A DNA stretch of 17,048 bases from positions 1 to 17,048 of the forward strand of contig CAYQJS010000078.1 of NCBI GenBank assembly GCA_964417895.1, written 5' to 3'. The translations under genes and the position numbers were made by a program. The stretch comes from CAYQJS01 sp964417895 (lineage in GTDB: Bacteria; Chloroflexota; UBA6077; SHYK01). The notes beneath the pieces were generated by a model. The model did not search any database. It was given only the letters and a program-made list of their open reading frames with translations, and was not told the origin of the DNA. This document shows positions 1-7,609 of the stretch, in pieces. Within the stretch, counting starts at the first letter, position 1. Each line of letters begins with the position of its first letter.

Positions 1-6
1 CAGGGC

Positions 7-50
7 GGACATTTTTACTCCTGGCTAAAGAGGACAGAATCACTTTTGGT
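7..50. repeat. Two degenerate 19-base direct repeats, possible IS end
   Basis: Two related 19-base units lie 25 bases apart, at 7-25 and 32-50. Both start GGACA, contain an AC-T segment and end TGG plus a pyrimidine, and the first carries a T-run. Repeated transposase-binding sites of this kind are found at the ends of several insertion-sequence families. No transposase lies inside the window, so this would be either the tip of an element continuing to the left of base 1 or a remnant. The family is not recognisable from 50 bases. Low confidence. Confidence 0.25.
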
Positions 51-114
51 CTACAGAATCGGAGTTTACGTGGCTTCGTGGGATTTGCTGACGGCGTACG
101 CTCGCCTCAGCAAC

Positions 115-143
115 TTGTGTGTCAACCACGACCACGGTAGGAT
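115..143 (+). promoter_or_regulatory. Candidate promoter for the LigB-like dioxygenase
   Basis: TTGTGT at 115-120 and TAGGAT at 138-143 are separated by 17 bases, the preferred spacing for a housekeeping sigma promoter. Each hexamer is only a partial match to consensus. The position, about 50 bases upstream of the dioxygenase ATG, fits. This is inferred from the sequence only. Confidence 0.3.
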
Positions 144-195
144 GCCGGCGTTCTACCCGCAGCGTTAGGTCATGGAGGCCAGGGAGGGAATCAAG

Positions 196-1209
196 ATGGC
201 ACAGATCGTGTTGGGCGTCGGGTCGTCGCACGGGCCTCAGCTGGCCCTTCCGCCGAACGAGTGGTGGCGGCGCCGAGAGTGGGACATGCGCTATCCGGAG
301 CTGTGGTACCAGGGGCGCGTGCTGCGCTTCGACGAGCTGGTCGAGGAGCGATCTGAGGAGCACCTCGAGCGGGAGTGCGCACAGGCGACGTTCGACGCTC
401 GTTTCGCGTCCTGCCAGCGGGCCATCGCCACGGTTGCCGAAACGCTAAAGCGAACAGCTCCCGACGTGGCGGTGATCGTGGGCGACGATCAGAAGGAATG
501 CTTCCACGAGGACAACATGCCCTCCATCAGCGTCTACTGGGGCGATGCGGTCGACACCGTTCCACTCAAGGCGGATGGGCACGGCAGCGGCGAGTTCTCG
601 CTCGCGCCGCCCGAGCTCAGCCGCTACCCGCAGGTGCGCACGACCAATCCCTGTGAGCCGAGGCTAGGCCAGCACATCATCCAGTCGCTCATCGCCGACA
701 GCTTCGACCCCGCCCACTCTCGGCAGCTACCGGCAGGCCGCGACGGAGAGCACGGCATCGGCCACGCCTTCAGCTTCGTCTATCGGCGTCTCATGAACGA
801 CGATGTCATCCCCAATGTCCCGGTCTTTCTCAATACGTATTACCCGCCCAACCAGCCGACCCTGAAGCGGTCCTACGAGCTGTGGCGCGCGCTGCGCCGC
901 GCTATCGAGTCGTGGGACACCGACAAGCGGGTCGCGGTGATCGCCTCGGGCGGGCTCACCCATTTCGTGATCGAGGAAGATCAGGACCGGCAATTCCTCG
1001 CCGCGCTCGAAGCGAAGGACGAGAGTGCCATCACCCAGGCGCCGCTGGAGCGCTACAACTCGGGCAACTCGGAGATGCGCAACTGGGTCGTCGTCGCGGG
1101 CGCGATGGCAGACAGCACCATGCGCATGAAAACGATCGATTACGTCCCCTGCTACCGCTCCGAGGCAGGCACCGGCTGCGCCATGGCCTTCGCGGAGTGG
1201 AAGGGGTAG
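196..1209 (+). CDS. LigB-type (class III) extradiol ring-cleavage dioxygenase-like protein
   Basis: A protein of 337 residues resembling the catalytic B subunit of class III extradiol dioxygenases (protocatechuate 4,5-dioxygenase LigB and relatives), which cleave catecholic rings next to the hydroxyls using Fe(II). The N-terminal GVGSSHGP motif supplies His12, the usual first metal ligand. GDDQ at 97-99 with Phe103 sits where LigB has Asn-Asp-His, so the expected second His ligand appears to be Gln99. His256 lies in ASGGLTH, and Glu293 in GNSEMRNW matches the C-terminal Glu ligand region. The ATG at 196 is preferred to the ATG at 172 because the purine-rich AGGGAGGGAA lies just before it. No separate LigA-like small subunit is visible. 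The downstream catabolic partner on the same strand is the hydrolase at 3535, now separated by two minus-strand genes. The fold call is firm; the substrate, and true dioxygenase activity, are not. Confidence 0.82.
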   Translation: MAQIVLGVGSSHGPQLALPPNEWWRRREWDMRYPELWYQGRVLRFDELVEERSEEHLERECAQATFDARFASCQRAIATVAETLKRTAPDVAVIVGDDQKECFHEDNMPSISVYWGDAVDTVPLKADGHGSGEFSLAPPELSRYPQVRTTNPCEPRLGQHIIQSLIADSFDPAHSRQLPAGRDGEHGIGHAFSFVYRRLMNDDVIPNVPVFLNTYYPPNQPTLKRSYELWRALRRAIESWDTDKRVAVIASGGLTHFVIEEDQDRQFLAALEAKDESAITQAPLERYNSGNSEMRNWVVVAGAMADSTMRMKTIDYVPCYRSEAGTGCAMAFAEWKG

Positions 1210-1321
1210 ATCGCATGCGGCGCGTTGACATCCCCGGGCCGCAGCCGTAGCTCTGCCTACTCACCCCGGCATGGCCCACCGGTCTGATGAGCCATTGGTT
1301 GTTATAGCCACAGCCGACGAG

Positions 1322-2743
1322 TCAGGCCACGGCTCTTAGAACGACCGCGGCGTCATACAGTTGGGTCCGCGCACGGTGACCGTTGGCATCACCGTTTCGC
1401 ACGGTGGAGTCGATGATGCTGTTCCCGACTCGCTTCGTCCGGACGATCAAAATATCTTCGACGCGGATGCTCTGACGCTCAGCGATCTGGGCCAGGAACT
1501 GGTCTACTTTGAACTCTATGCCTTGAATGATCGAGTTCCCCACGACGATGATGGCATATGCTCCAGGCTTCAGTTCCCGACGGAGCTTGCCCAAGAAGAG
1601 ATAGCAGTCGTTGAAGTAACTGGCCACATAATTAGCCCAGCCTGCTCCTCCGTAGTGGCCCTTCTGCTCGTTGGTGGCACGGAGGCGCTCCAATTCAGCG
1701 TCGAGTTCCACGAAATCGAAACTCAGATCCACTCGAGGCCCCTGTCGAACTACCTGCCAGAACTTCCCAAAGTTCTCCTGCTCCAGCTCTCTGAGCTCCC
1801 GTCCACTGCTCACCAGTCCCAGCCAATAAAGCTGGGGCCGCGTATTGCGCACGTAGTGGTAGTTATTCATGTATGGGGGCGAAGTCACTACAAGTGAGAC
1901 ACTCCGCGGCGCCAGTTCACAGCGAAAGTAGGACGCGTGGTGGACGGTACGCTGCCGAGGACTCCAGAGAGAAGCGTAGTTGTCATGCGCCCATTCAACG
2001 TCTTGCAGCATCTCATCGAGCTTCTGGCAAGCGGCAAACCGCACCGACGCGTTCTCGATGAGTGGTTTCCCCGCACCTGGGCGCGAACCGAGGCTGGGTT
2101 CGTATGTGTAGTTCGAAAAGGACACCATGGTGGCACCAAGTGCAGTGAGAAACAACGACCTGTTCGGCTCAACTAGGAAGCGCGCCTGCTGGAGAGCGTA
2201 GAGAAACTTGGCTTCAACTGGCGCGCTGTAGAAGGGAATGCGACTCTTAAAGTCGATTGGCGCGGACGACCTGAGAGACTTTAGGTCCGCAGCTATCGCC
2301 TCAGTTCCCCCTCGGGCGTAGACCCGGTCAACGTCCGATTCAAAGCGCATCATCGCCTGGCGAAACGCTTCGATCTCGCTTCTCAGCCATTCGGGGGAGA
2401 TGTCCACACACTGTACCTTGGCTCGAGCGACCATCGCAGCAAAGCCGTTGATCTCATAGCCTTTCGCGTTGCTGCCAGCTTTTAGGGCCTCAACGAGTGT
2501 TGTGCCCACACCGGCAAAGGGGTCTAGCACGAGCGCTTGATCGCGCCGCTCACGGGGCAGGTACGCATCAATGACATCCTCGACGAACTGGGCCGAGAAT
2601 CCGGCAATCCAGGGTGCCCACCTGTGCACGTGCCGGGTCTTGTTCTCAGCGGCAGCCGCGTCGCGTAGCTCGACCTTCCCATCGCCACCGTTCGGAGCTC
2701 CGCCCTGCCATAGGGGGAGTTGGTCTCTCACCTGCAGGAGCAC
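1322..2743 (-). CDS. Amino-group DNA methyltransferase (N4-cytosine or N6-adenine)
   Basis: A 473-residue S-adenosylmethionine-dependent DNA methyltransferase, probably the modification half of a type II restriction-modification pair. Motif I is DPFAGVGTT (74-82), followed by GYEIN (95-99) for the cofactor ribose. Motif IV, TSPPY at 287-291, is the amino-methyltransferase catalytic signature; no C5-cytosine PCQ or ENV motifs are seen. A motif-X-like stretch (about 40-60) precedes motif I, and about 200 residues separate motifs I and IV, so the order is X-I-(insert or target recognition)-IV, with VVGNS near 400-404. The start is GTG at 2743 with GGGAGG six bases upstream. Base composition is visibly lower in GC than the flanks. 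It follows the GIY-YIG endonuclease on the same strand after a 249-base gap. Whether it methylates adenine or cytosine, and at which site, cannot be told here. Confidence 0.88.
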   Translation of the reverse strand: MLLQVRDQLPLWQGGAPNGGDGKVELRDAAAAENKTRHVHRWAPWIAGFSAQFVEDVIDAYLPRERRDQALVLDPFAGVGTTLVEALKAGSNAKGYEINGFAAMVARAKVQCVDISPEWLRSEIEAFRQAMMRFESDVDRVYARGGTEAIAADLKSLRSSAPIDFKSRIPFYSAPVEAKFLYALQQARFLVEPNRSLFLTALGATMVSFSNYTYEPSLGSRPGAGKPLIENASVRFAACQKLDEMLQDVEWAHDNYASLWSPRQRTVHHASYFRCELAPRSVSLVVTSPPYMNNYHYVRNTRPQLYWLGLVSSGRELRELEQENFGKFWQVVRQGPRVDLSFDFVELDAELERLRATNEQKGHYGGAGWANYVASYFNDCYLFLGKLRRELKPGAYAIIVVGNSIIQGIEFKVDQFLAQIAERQSIRVEDILIVRTKRVGNSIIDSTVRNGDANGHRARTQLYDAAVVLRAVA

Positions 2744-2992
2744 GTTGCCCTCCCGTACCAGAACTAGTTTACCGACGGCCCCGGTAACCCCACGTCACAG
2801 CCGCATTACGAACTCATGTTCCAATAGTAGGGGGCGCGCTCACTTAATGCAAGGCCCGATCCTTGGCGCGCTACGACGCCTCTCTGTAGTCGCCACTGAG
2901 AGCCGCACCTCAGTACGATAGGCGGTGGGCCTGCTGGTCCTCCGAGGACGTTCTCGGAACCCTGCCACTGGCCGTTAGCGAAGCGGCTACCC

Positions 2993-3445
2993 TCAACTTG
3001 CTGTCTTCCTAGGGAACAGCTGATCCCACTGGTTGGCATATCCTGGAAGTCCGGGTCGGCCCGTCCCGGGTACGTGCATCCCGAAACCTGTAATCTTGTT
3101 CCACGGTGGGTCATAATGTTGGATAAGGACGTCTTCCGCTCGAGCCACTTCCCAACGAGTCGGCATTGTCAGGTAGCGACAGCTCATTTCGTTTAAGTCA
3201 ATGTTCTCACGCCCACGGATCTTGTTCGCATGCTCGCTCAGTCGCCTTCGAACCCCCTCCTGAGAATCCGCCTTACCTACGTAGACAGGAGCTTCGTCAC
3301 TTCCACGGAATAGAGCATAGGCGCCGAAGATACGGCTGGCTTCGTGGGCCACTAAGGGGTGCGAAGGGCTGGCCATGAGTGCCGCGATTAATTGGTCAGC
3401 GTAGGCTCTATCAGTATCAAACACAAACGCGTGGTAATCGCACAT
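2993..3445 (-). CDS. Eco29kI-like GIY-YIG type II restriction endonuclease
   Basis: A 150-residue GIY-YIG nuclease. GAYAL (Tyr43) and PVYVGKA (Tyr55) form the two core strands, RRRLSEH supplies Arg68 and His72, AEDVLI supplies Glu104, and PPWN supplies Asn116. This Tyr, Tyr, Arg, His, Glu, Asn set and the tail GFGMHVPGTGR...WDQLFP match what I know of the Eco29kI family, whose members cut CCGCGG. The Glu-to-Asn spacing (12) also agrees. The ATG at 3445 has GAGGG upstream and leaves room for a divergent promoter. An ATG at 3535 in the same frame would add 30 residues but would collide with the hydrolase start. It is shorter than Eco29kI (about 214 residues), mainly at the N-terminus and between strands. 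Paired with the methyltransferase at 1322-2743, it forms a likely R-M system. The actual recognition site is unknown, since the partner methylase is not the C5 type expected for Eco29kI. Confidence 0.82.
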   Translation of the reverse strand: MCDYHAFVFDTDRAYADQLIAALMASPSHPLVAHEASRIFGAYALFRGSDEAPVYVGKADSQEGVRRRLSEHANKIRGRENIDLNEMSCRYLTMPTRWEVARAEDVLIQHYDPPWNKITGFGMHVPGTGRPGLPGYANQWDQLFPRKTAS

Positions 3446-3475
3446 CAGCACCCTCGCCCATCGATCCCGCCGCCG

Positions 3476-3504
3476 TACACTCTGCCCATGCTCCGCGATA
3501 TGAT
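3476..3504 (+). promoter_or_regulatory. Candidate promoter for the alpha/beta hydrolase in the divergent gap
   Basis: TATGAT at 3499-3504 matches the -10 consensus at five of six positions. TACACT at 3476-3481, exactly 17 bases upstream, is a weak -35. Transcription would begin near 3511, giving a short leader with AGGAGG at 3521-3526 before the TTG start. It sits in the 89-base space between the divergent nuclease and hydrolase genes. If real, the hydrolase no longer depends on read-through from the dioxygenase. Confidence 0.35.
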
Positions 3505-3534
3505 GCCACGGAGAGAGCAGAGGAGGGCCCTGCA

Positions 3535-4356
3535 TTGATCAGTACCGAAGTCGGCCAGCATGTAGACATTGACGGCCTGCGCACCTTCTATATAAAGAAA
3601 GGGAGCGGCACGCCCGTCGTCCTGATCCACGGGGGATCGCCGGGCGCCTGCGCCCTCGTGAACTGGGGGGCCAATATCGACTTCCTGGCGGACTCGGGGT
3701 TCACAGTTCACGCCTACGACCAGCCGGGCTACGGGCGCACCGACAACCCCGACGACTTCTCGCTGGAGTTCCGGACCCGCCACGCGAAGGCCTTCATCGA
3801 CGCCATGCACCTGGACCGCTACGTCCTCATGGGCAACTCGCAGGGCTCGTACATCGTCGCCCGGCAGGCGCTGGAGGACCCGCGAGTCGAGAAGCTTGTG
3901 CTGGTATCCAGCGGCACCCTGGCGCCGCGCGGCACGTCCGCCAGGTCCGAAGAGATGTCGCGCGAGCACTCCGAGCGGCTTGCCGCGTACACGCCCTCGC
4001 TCGAGAACATGCGAGCGCTCTCCATGCAGACGATGTACCACCCCGAGGTGGTGACCGAGGAGTTCGTCCGCCTGCGTTACGAGATGAGCACGGGGAAGAA
4101 TGCCGAATCGCAGACGAAGCGGCAGGGAACACCTGCCCCTCGGCCAGTCTACGGCGACCTGAAGAACTTGAAGGTCCCGGTGCTGCTCATGTGGGGGGCG
4201 CACGACAGCGGCGTTTCGCTCGATCGCTCGCTGTCCCTCCTGGAGGCGATGCCGGGCGCCGAGCTGCACATCTTCGACAACGCCGCGCACTGGGTCCAGT
4301 GGGACCAGGCCGACCGCTTCAACACCATCGTCCGTGACTTTCTGAAGACTTCATAA
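3535..4356 (+). CDS. Alpha/beta hydrolase, meta-cleavage-product hydrolase-like (MhpC/BphD type)
   Basis: A 273-residue alpha/beta hydrolase. The oxyanion region is HGGSPGA (32-38) followed by NWGANIDFLA. The nucleophile elbow is GNSQG (Ser102), the acid is Asp224 in MWGAHD, and the base is His252 in AAHWVQWDQADRFN. That last motif and the N-terminal G-[SP]-P-G-A-x(4-6)-N-W pattern are characteristic of C-C hydrolases such as BphD and MhpC, which hydrolyse vinylogous 1,5-diketones made by extradiol ring cleavage. The start is TTG at 3535 because AGGAGG lies eight bases upstream (3521-3526) and no ATG fits. It would naturally act after the LigB-like dioxygenase, from which it is separated by the inserted minus-strand R-M genes. 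A generic esterase or epoxide-hydrolase-like role cannot be excluded. Confidence 0.83.
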   Translation: MISTEVGQHVDIDGLRTFYIKKGSGTPVVLIHGGSPGACALVNWGANIDFLADSGFTVHAYDQPGYGRTDNPDDFSLEFRTRHAKAFIDAMHLDRYVLMGNSQGSYIVARQALEDPRVEKLVLVSSGTLAPRGTSARSEEMSREHSERLAAYTPSLENMRALSMQTMYHPEVVTEEFVRLRYEMSTGKNAESQTKRQGTPAPRPVYGDLKNLKVPVLLMWGAHDSGVSLDRSLSLLEAMPGAELHIFDNAAHWVQWDQADRFNTIVRDFLKTS

Positions 4357-4405
4357 ATGCAGTCACGTATTGTCGGTTGTTGACGGGACGCGAGTTGGGC
4401 TCATT

Positions 4406-4428
4406 CCCTCCCCCCTGGCGGGGGAGGG
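4406..4428. terminator. GC-rich hairpin downstream of the hydrolase
   Basis: A nine-base perfect stem (CCCTCCCCC at 4406-4414 with GGGGGAGGG at 4420-4428) around a five-base loop begins about 50 bases after the hydrolase stop. There is no T-run, so it is not a classical intrinsic terminator. The sequence belongs to the same C/G-rich repeat style seen at 7610-7637 and 7725-7785. Confidence 0.4.
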
Positions 4429-4625
4429 TGAGGGAGAGGGGGACCCACGCGCGAACGAGCGAGACACCTGAGGAGTAACCAGACGAACGCTGGGGGAGGG
4501 GACAAACGGGCTGGTCTCCGCCGTTCGGCACGATACGTTGCCGTAATTATGAAATGCATACCTTAGGCCGCGGAGGCGACACACACTCACCAGGGGCGAC
4601 GAACCAGAGGAACGGAGGTTAGGCC

Positions 4626-6335
4626 GTGAAATGCGCACCGACTTTCCCAGGCATCGTGGTGGCAGGGCTCATCGCGCTCGCTGCCTGCGCCCCGCAGGCC
4701 AGATCGGGCCAGACGGGTGACCCCGGCACGGCGCGAGAACAGCCCCGTGCCCCCAAGATCCTCACCATCGGCGTGCTGCGCGAGCACACGCCCTTCATGA
4801 TGTACTCGGGGAGCGCGGGCCCCGGCGGGTCCGCCGTCGGCCGAGGCATTGCCCACGATCTCCTCGTGACGGAGACCGATGCTGGTACCTTCCAGCCCCA
4901 GCTGGCGACCGAGCAGGTCTCCCTTGAGAAGGGCACCTGGGTCATCAACTCAGATGGCACCATGGATACCATCTGGAGGTTACATCAGAACATCAAGTGG
5001 CACGATGGGACACCTTTCACCAGCGCCGACCTGGTGTTCTCCGCCACCGCCCCGAACGACAGGAATCTGCCGGTGCGCCGCGACCCCGGTGTGGAGCTGA
5101 TGCAGTCCATCACGGCGCCGGACCCCTACACGTTCCGCATCCACTGGGCCGAGGTGTTCGTGGATGCGGACAAGGCTCCCGGCCTGACCCCCATGCCCAG
5201 GCACCTGCTGGAGGACCTCTATAACGGCGACCGCGAGGCTTTCGTCAACAGCCCCCTGTTCACGACGCAATGGGTGGGGCTCGGGCCGTACCGCATGGTG
5301 AAATGGGAGCTGGGCTCCCACGTCGAGTACGCGCGCTTCAATGATTACTACCGCGGCCGACCGCCCCTCGACACCGTGGTCGTGCGCTTTCTCGGGGACC
5401 CCCGCACGATGGTGGCCAATATCCTGGCGGGCGAGGTGGATGTCCTCGTTTCAACCGGTGTGGACCTAGATGCCGCACTCGATCTCAAGCGCCGCTGGGA
5501 GGGAACCGACAACCAGGTGCGCGGCGACTTCACCGGCGGGGTCGAGCAGTTCTCGATGCAGCATCGCGTTGAGTACGCGCGCCCCAGAAATGCTCTCACG
5601 AACCGTCTCGTGCGGCAGGGCCTGATGCACGCCATCGACCGCCAGGCGCTGACGGAAGTGATGACGCAAGGGCTGGCCCCGGTGGCCGAAGCGTGGTTCC
5701 GCCCCAGCCAGACCATCTGGCAGGACGTGGAGTCCTCGATCCCGCGCTTCCCCTACAACCCCGGCCGTGCGCAGCAGCTCCTGATTGAGGCGGGCTGGGT
5801 CCGCGGAGGCGACGGCGTGCTCGCCCACACCAGCGGCGAGCGGTTCGAGCAGGGCATCTGGACTCAGGCCACCACGATGGGCGGGGAGCGGATGATCAGC
5901 ATCATCGCCGACTACTGGAAGGCGGTGGGAGTGCAGCCCTCTCTCGAGACAATCCCGGTCTCCCGGCAGGGGGACCGCGAGTTCGAGGCCACCCTACCGG
6001 GGCCCCACACGATTGGCGGGAATGCCGACCAACTGCCCACCAGCCGCCTGAACTCCCGCTACACAGCGGGACCGGCCAACAGGTGGAACGAGAAGAACAA
6101 GGGCGCCTACCTGAATGCCCGCTTCGATACTTTCTCGGATCGGCTGCAGGTGACCATCGATCCGCGAGAGCGGATCAGCATCCACCGGGAGCTACTGCAG
6201 GAGGGGCTCGGCGATGTGGCCGTCATGCTCTTCCACTGGCAGATCGTGCCCACCATCACGCTGAAGGGCGTCCGGACGCATCCCGTCGCCCCCAATCTGG
6301 AGACCTGGGACTTCATCTACTGGGACAAAGAGTAG
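4626..6335 (+). CDS. ABC transporter solute-binding lipoprotein, family 5 (OppA/DppA type)
   Basis: A 569-residue extracytoplasmic binding protein of the SBP_bac_5 family, anchored as a lipoprotein. The leader is a short hydrophobic helix ending in the lipobox LAAC (Cys21), followed by a polar linker. Family signatures include NSDGTMDTIW, NIKWHDGTPFTSADLVFS, VGLGPYRMVKWE near the hinge, GRPPLDTVVVRF, and VRQGLMHAIDRQAL. The start is GTG at 4626 with GGAGG at 4614-4618. It is clearly paralogous to the binding protein at 15077-16861, sharing most of these motifs. No permease or ATPase gene is adjacent. It is followed after 95 bases, including a palindromic repeat, by amidohydrolase A, likely in one transcript. 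Family members bind peptides, sugars, nickel or other organic solutes; the ligand here is unknown. Confidence 0.9.
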   Translation: MKCAPTFPGIVVAGLIALAACAPQARSGQTGDPGTAREQPRAPKILTIGVLREHTPFMMYSGSAGPGGSAVGRGIAHDLLVTETDAGTFQPQLATEQVSLEKGTWVINSDGTMDTIWRLHQNIKWHDGTPFTSADLVFSATAPNDRNLPVRRDPGVELMQSITAPDPYTFRIHWAEVFVDADKAPGLTPMPRHLLEDLYNGDREAFVNSPLFTTQWVGLGPYRMVKWELGSHVEYARFNDYYRGRPPLDTVVVRFLGDPRTMVANILAGEVDVLVSTGVDLDAALDLKRRWEGTDNQVRGDFTGGVEQFSMQHRVEYARPRNALTNRLVRQGLMHAIDRQALTEVMTQGLAPVAEAWFRPSQTIWQDVESSIPRFPYNPGRAQQLLIEAGWVRGGDGVLAHTSGERFEQGIWTQATTMGGERMISIIADYWKAVGVQPSLETIPVSRQGDREFEATLPGPHTIGGNADQLPTSRLNSRYTAGPANRWNEKNKGAYLNARFDTFSDRLQVTIDPRERISIHRELLQEGLGDVAVMLFHWQIVPTITLKGVRTHPVAPNLETWDFIYWDKE

Positions 6336-6344
6336 TCCCCCGCT

Positions 6345-6404
6345 GTCATCCTGAGCGGAGCGAAGGATCTGCCGACAGATTCTTCGGCTGCGCCTCAGAA
6401 TGAC
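6345..6404. repeat. REP-like imperfect palindrome
   Basis: A left arm at 6345-6371 and a right arm at 6376-6404 are imperfect reverse complements. They start gtcatcctgag and end ctcagaatgac, with a loop of only a few bases, giving a hairpin of about 60 bases. It lies between the binding-protein stop (6335) and the ribosome-binding site of amidohydrolase A (AAGGAGG near 6417). In RNA it could protect the upstream message or attenuate read-through. This palindrome style is common as dispersed intergenic repeats in many environmental genomes. Confidence 0.75.
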
Positions 6405-6430
6405 AACGAACACCTGAAGGAGGCCTGTAA

Positions 6431-7600
6431 ATGGCGCGCGAGTATCGCAATATCTCAGGAGATAGCCACCTGGAGATCCCGTGCGACTTCTGGACGCCGA
6501 GGGTGCCCGAGAAGTACCGCGATCGAGCGCCGCGGCGCATCAAGCTGCCCAGCGGTGGTGACGGGTTCATCGGCGAGGGCGTGCCCTTGATCTATGGCGG
6601 AACGGGGCATTTCGCTGGGAAGACGCCAGAGGAGTTTGACCCGCTCGCTTTGGATTTTGATGAGGCCGCCGGTTCCGGTGGTCCGGAGCAGCGCATCAAA
6701 GAGTTGGACGCCGACGGCCTCGACGCCGAAGTCCTCTTTCCGAGCCCAACAGCGAATCGGGTTTACCGCAACATCCGCGACCGCGACACTTACGTGGCGG
6801 TCATCCGCGCCTACAACGACTATCTGGCCGAGGACTTCTGCTCGCACGCGCCTGACCGCTTTTTCGGCGTCGCTATCCTCCCCGACCGAGGCGTCGACGA
6901 CGACATCGCGGAGATGGAGCACTGCGCGAAGCTCGGTCTCAAGGCGGTCGTTCTCTCGATTTTCCCGGGTGGCAAGAACTTCCCCACCGCCGAGGACGAC
7001 CGTTTCTGGGCCGCCGCAATCGACATGGACGTGCTGGTCACCGTGCACACTCAGATGTCTCACTCCCGAAACGCGGCGACATTCGATTACGCCAGGAAGC
7101 CGGAGGGCGAGCAGAAGCCGCCCAACGACTACATCGACAAGCTCTATCGCCACGGCCAGGGACACTGCGGTGCCATGGAGGCCGTCCAGATGGCGGTATT
7201 CGGCGTGTTCGAACGCTTCCCCAAGCTTAACGTGTATTGGGCCGAGAACCAGATCGGCTGGCTTCCTTTCTACTACGAGCAGATGGACCTGGCGTGGGAG
7301 GTCAACCGCTTCTGGGCGGAGCGGATCATGGGCGTGCCCCAGCTCCCTCGCCGACCCAGCGAGTACATCAGAGAGCACGCCTACTGGGGCTTCTTCGAGG
7401 ATCCCATCGGCCTGAAGCTCCGGAACGAGATCGGCCTCGATCGCATCATCTGGAGCAGTGATTTCCCGCACGAGACGACTCGCTGGCCCCACTCCCTGGA
7501 AGTAGTCGACGAGCAGATGCAGGCGGCCGGAGTGCAGCCCGGGGAGAGGCACAAGATCATGGCCGGCAACATGCTGCAGCTGCTCGGCATGGGAGAGTGA
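6431..7600 (+). CDS. Amidohydrolase A (Amidohydro_2 / ACMSD-like metal-dependent hydrolase or decarboxylase)
   Basis: A 389-residue TIM-barrel enzyme of the Amidohydro_2 family, whose members include ACMSD-type non-oxidative decarboxylases and hydrolases. The first strand carries DSH (Asp11-x-His13) as metal ligands, VTVH supplies His206, and SSDFPH supplies Asp344. Glu272 in WAENQIGWLP stands where ACMSD has the HGGG histidine. Residues 37-76 form an insert before the first helix pair, making this the least similar of the three amidohydrolases here. The start ATG has a strong AAGGAGG seven to eight bases upstream. It follows the solute-binding protein gene by 95 bases on the same strand, so both probably serve one substrate. 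Family assignment is secure; the reaction is not determined. Confidence 0.87.
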   Translation: MAREYRNISGDSHLEIPCDFWTPRVPEKYRDRAPRRIKLPSGGDGFIGEGVPLIYGGTGHFAGKTPEEFDPLALDFDEAAGSGGPEQRIKELDADGLDAEVLFPSPTANRVYRNIRDRDTYVAVIRAYNDYLAEDFCSHAPDRFFGVAILPDRGVDDDIAEMEHCAKLGLKAVVLSIFPGGKNFPTAEDDRFWAAAIDMDVLVTVHTQMSHSRNAATFDYARKPEGEQKPPNDYIDKLYRHGQGHCGAMEAVQMAVFGVFERFPKLNVYWAENQIGWLPFYYEQMDLAWEVNRFWAERIMGVPQLPRRPSEYIREHAYWGFFEDPIGLKLRNEIGLDRIIWSSDFPHETTRWPHSLEVVDEQMQAAGVQPGERHKIMAGNMLQLLGMGE

Positions 7601-7609
7601 GCGCCCTCA

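Noticed and set aside
1216..1243. Terminator between the convergent dioxygenase and methyltransferase genes
   Set aside because: TGCGGC and GCCGCA form only a six-base stem with a 16-base loop and no T-run; too weak to list as a feature.
2806..3114. Small minus-strand open frame between the nuclease and methyltransferase, considered as a controller (C) protein
   Set aside because: It overlaps the 3' end of the nuclease gene in another frame and has no helix-turn-helix pattern; it is low-complexity Gly/Arg/Gln sequence.
3445..4290. Long open frame (281 codons) on the minus strand across the hydrolase
   Set aside because: It is the antisense shadow of a high-GC gene whose sense frame has a full catalytic triad and ribosome-binding site; its composition is rich in Arg, Val, His and Gly with no recognisable domain.
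6455..7552. Long minus-strand open frame (365 codons) opposite amidohydrolase A
   Set aside because: Antisense shadow: the sense strand encodes an intact Amidohydro_2 enzyme with metal ligands, and the antisense product shows no family motif.
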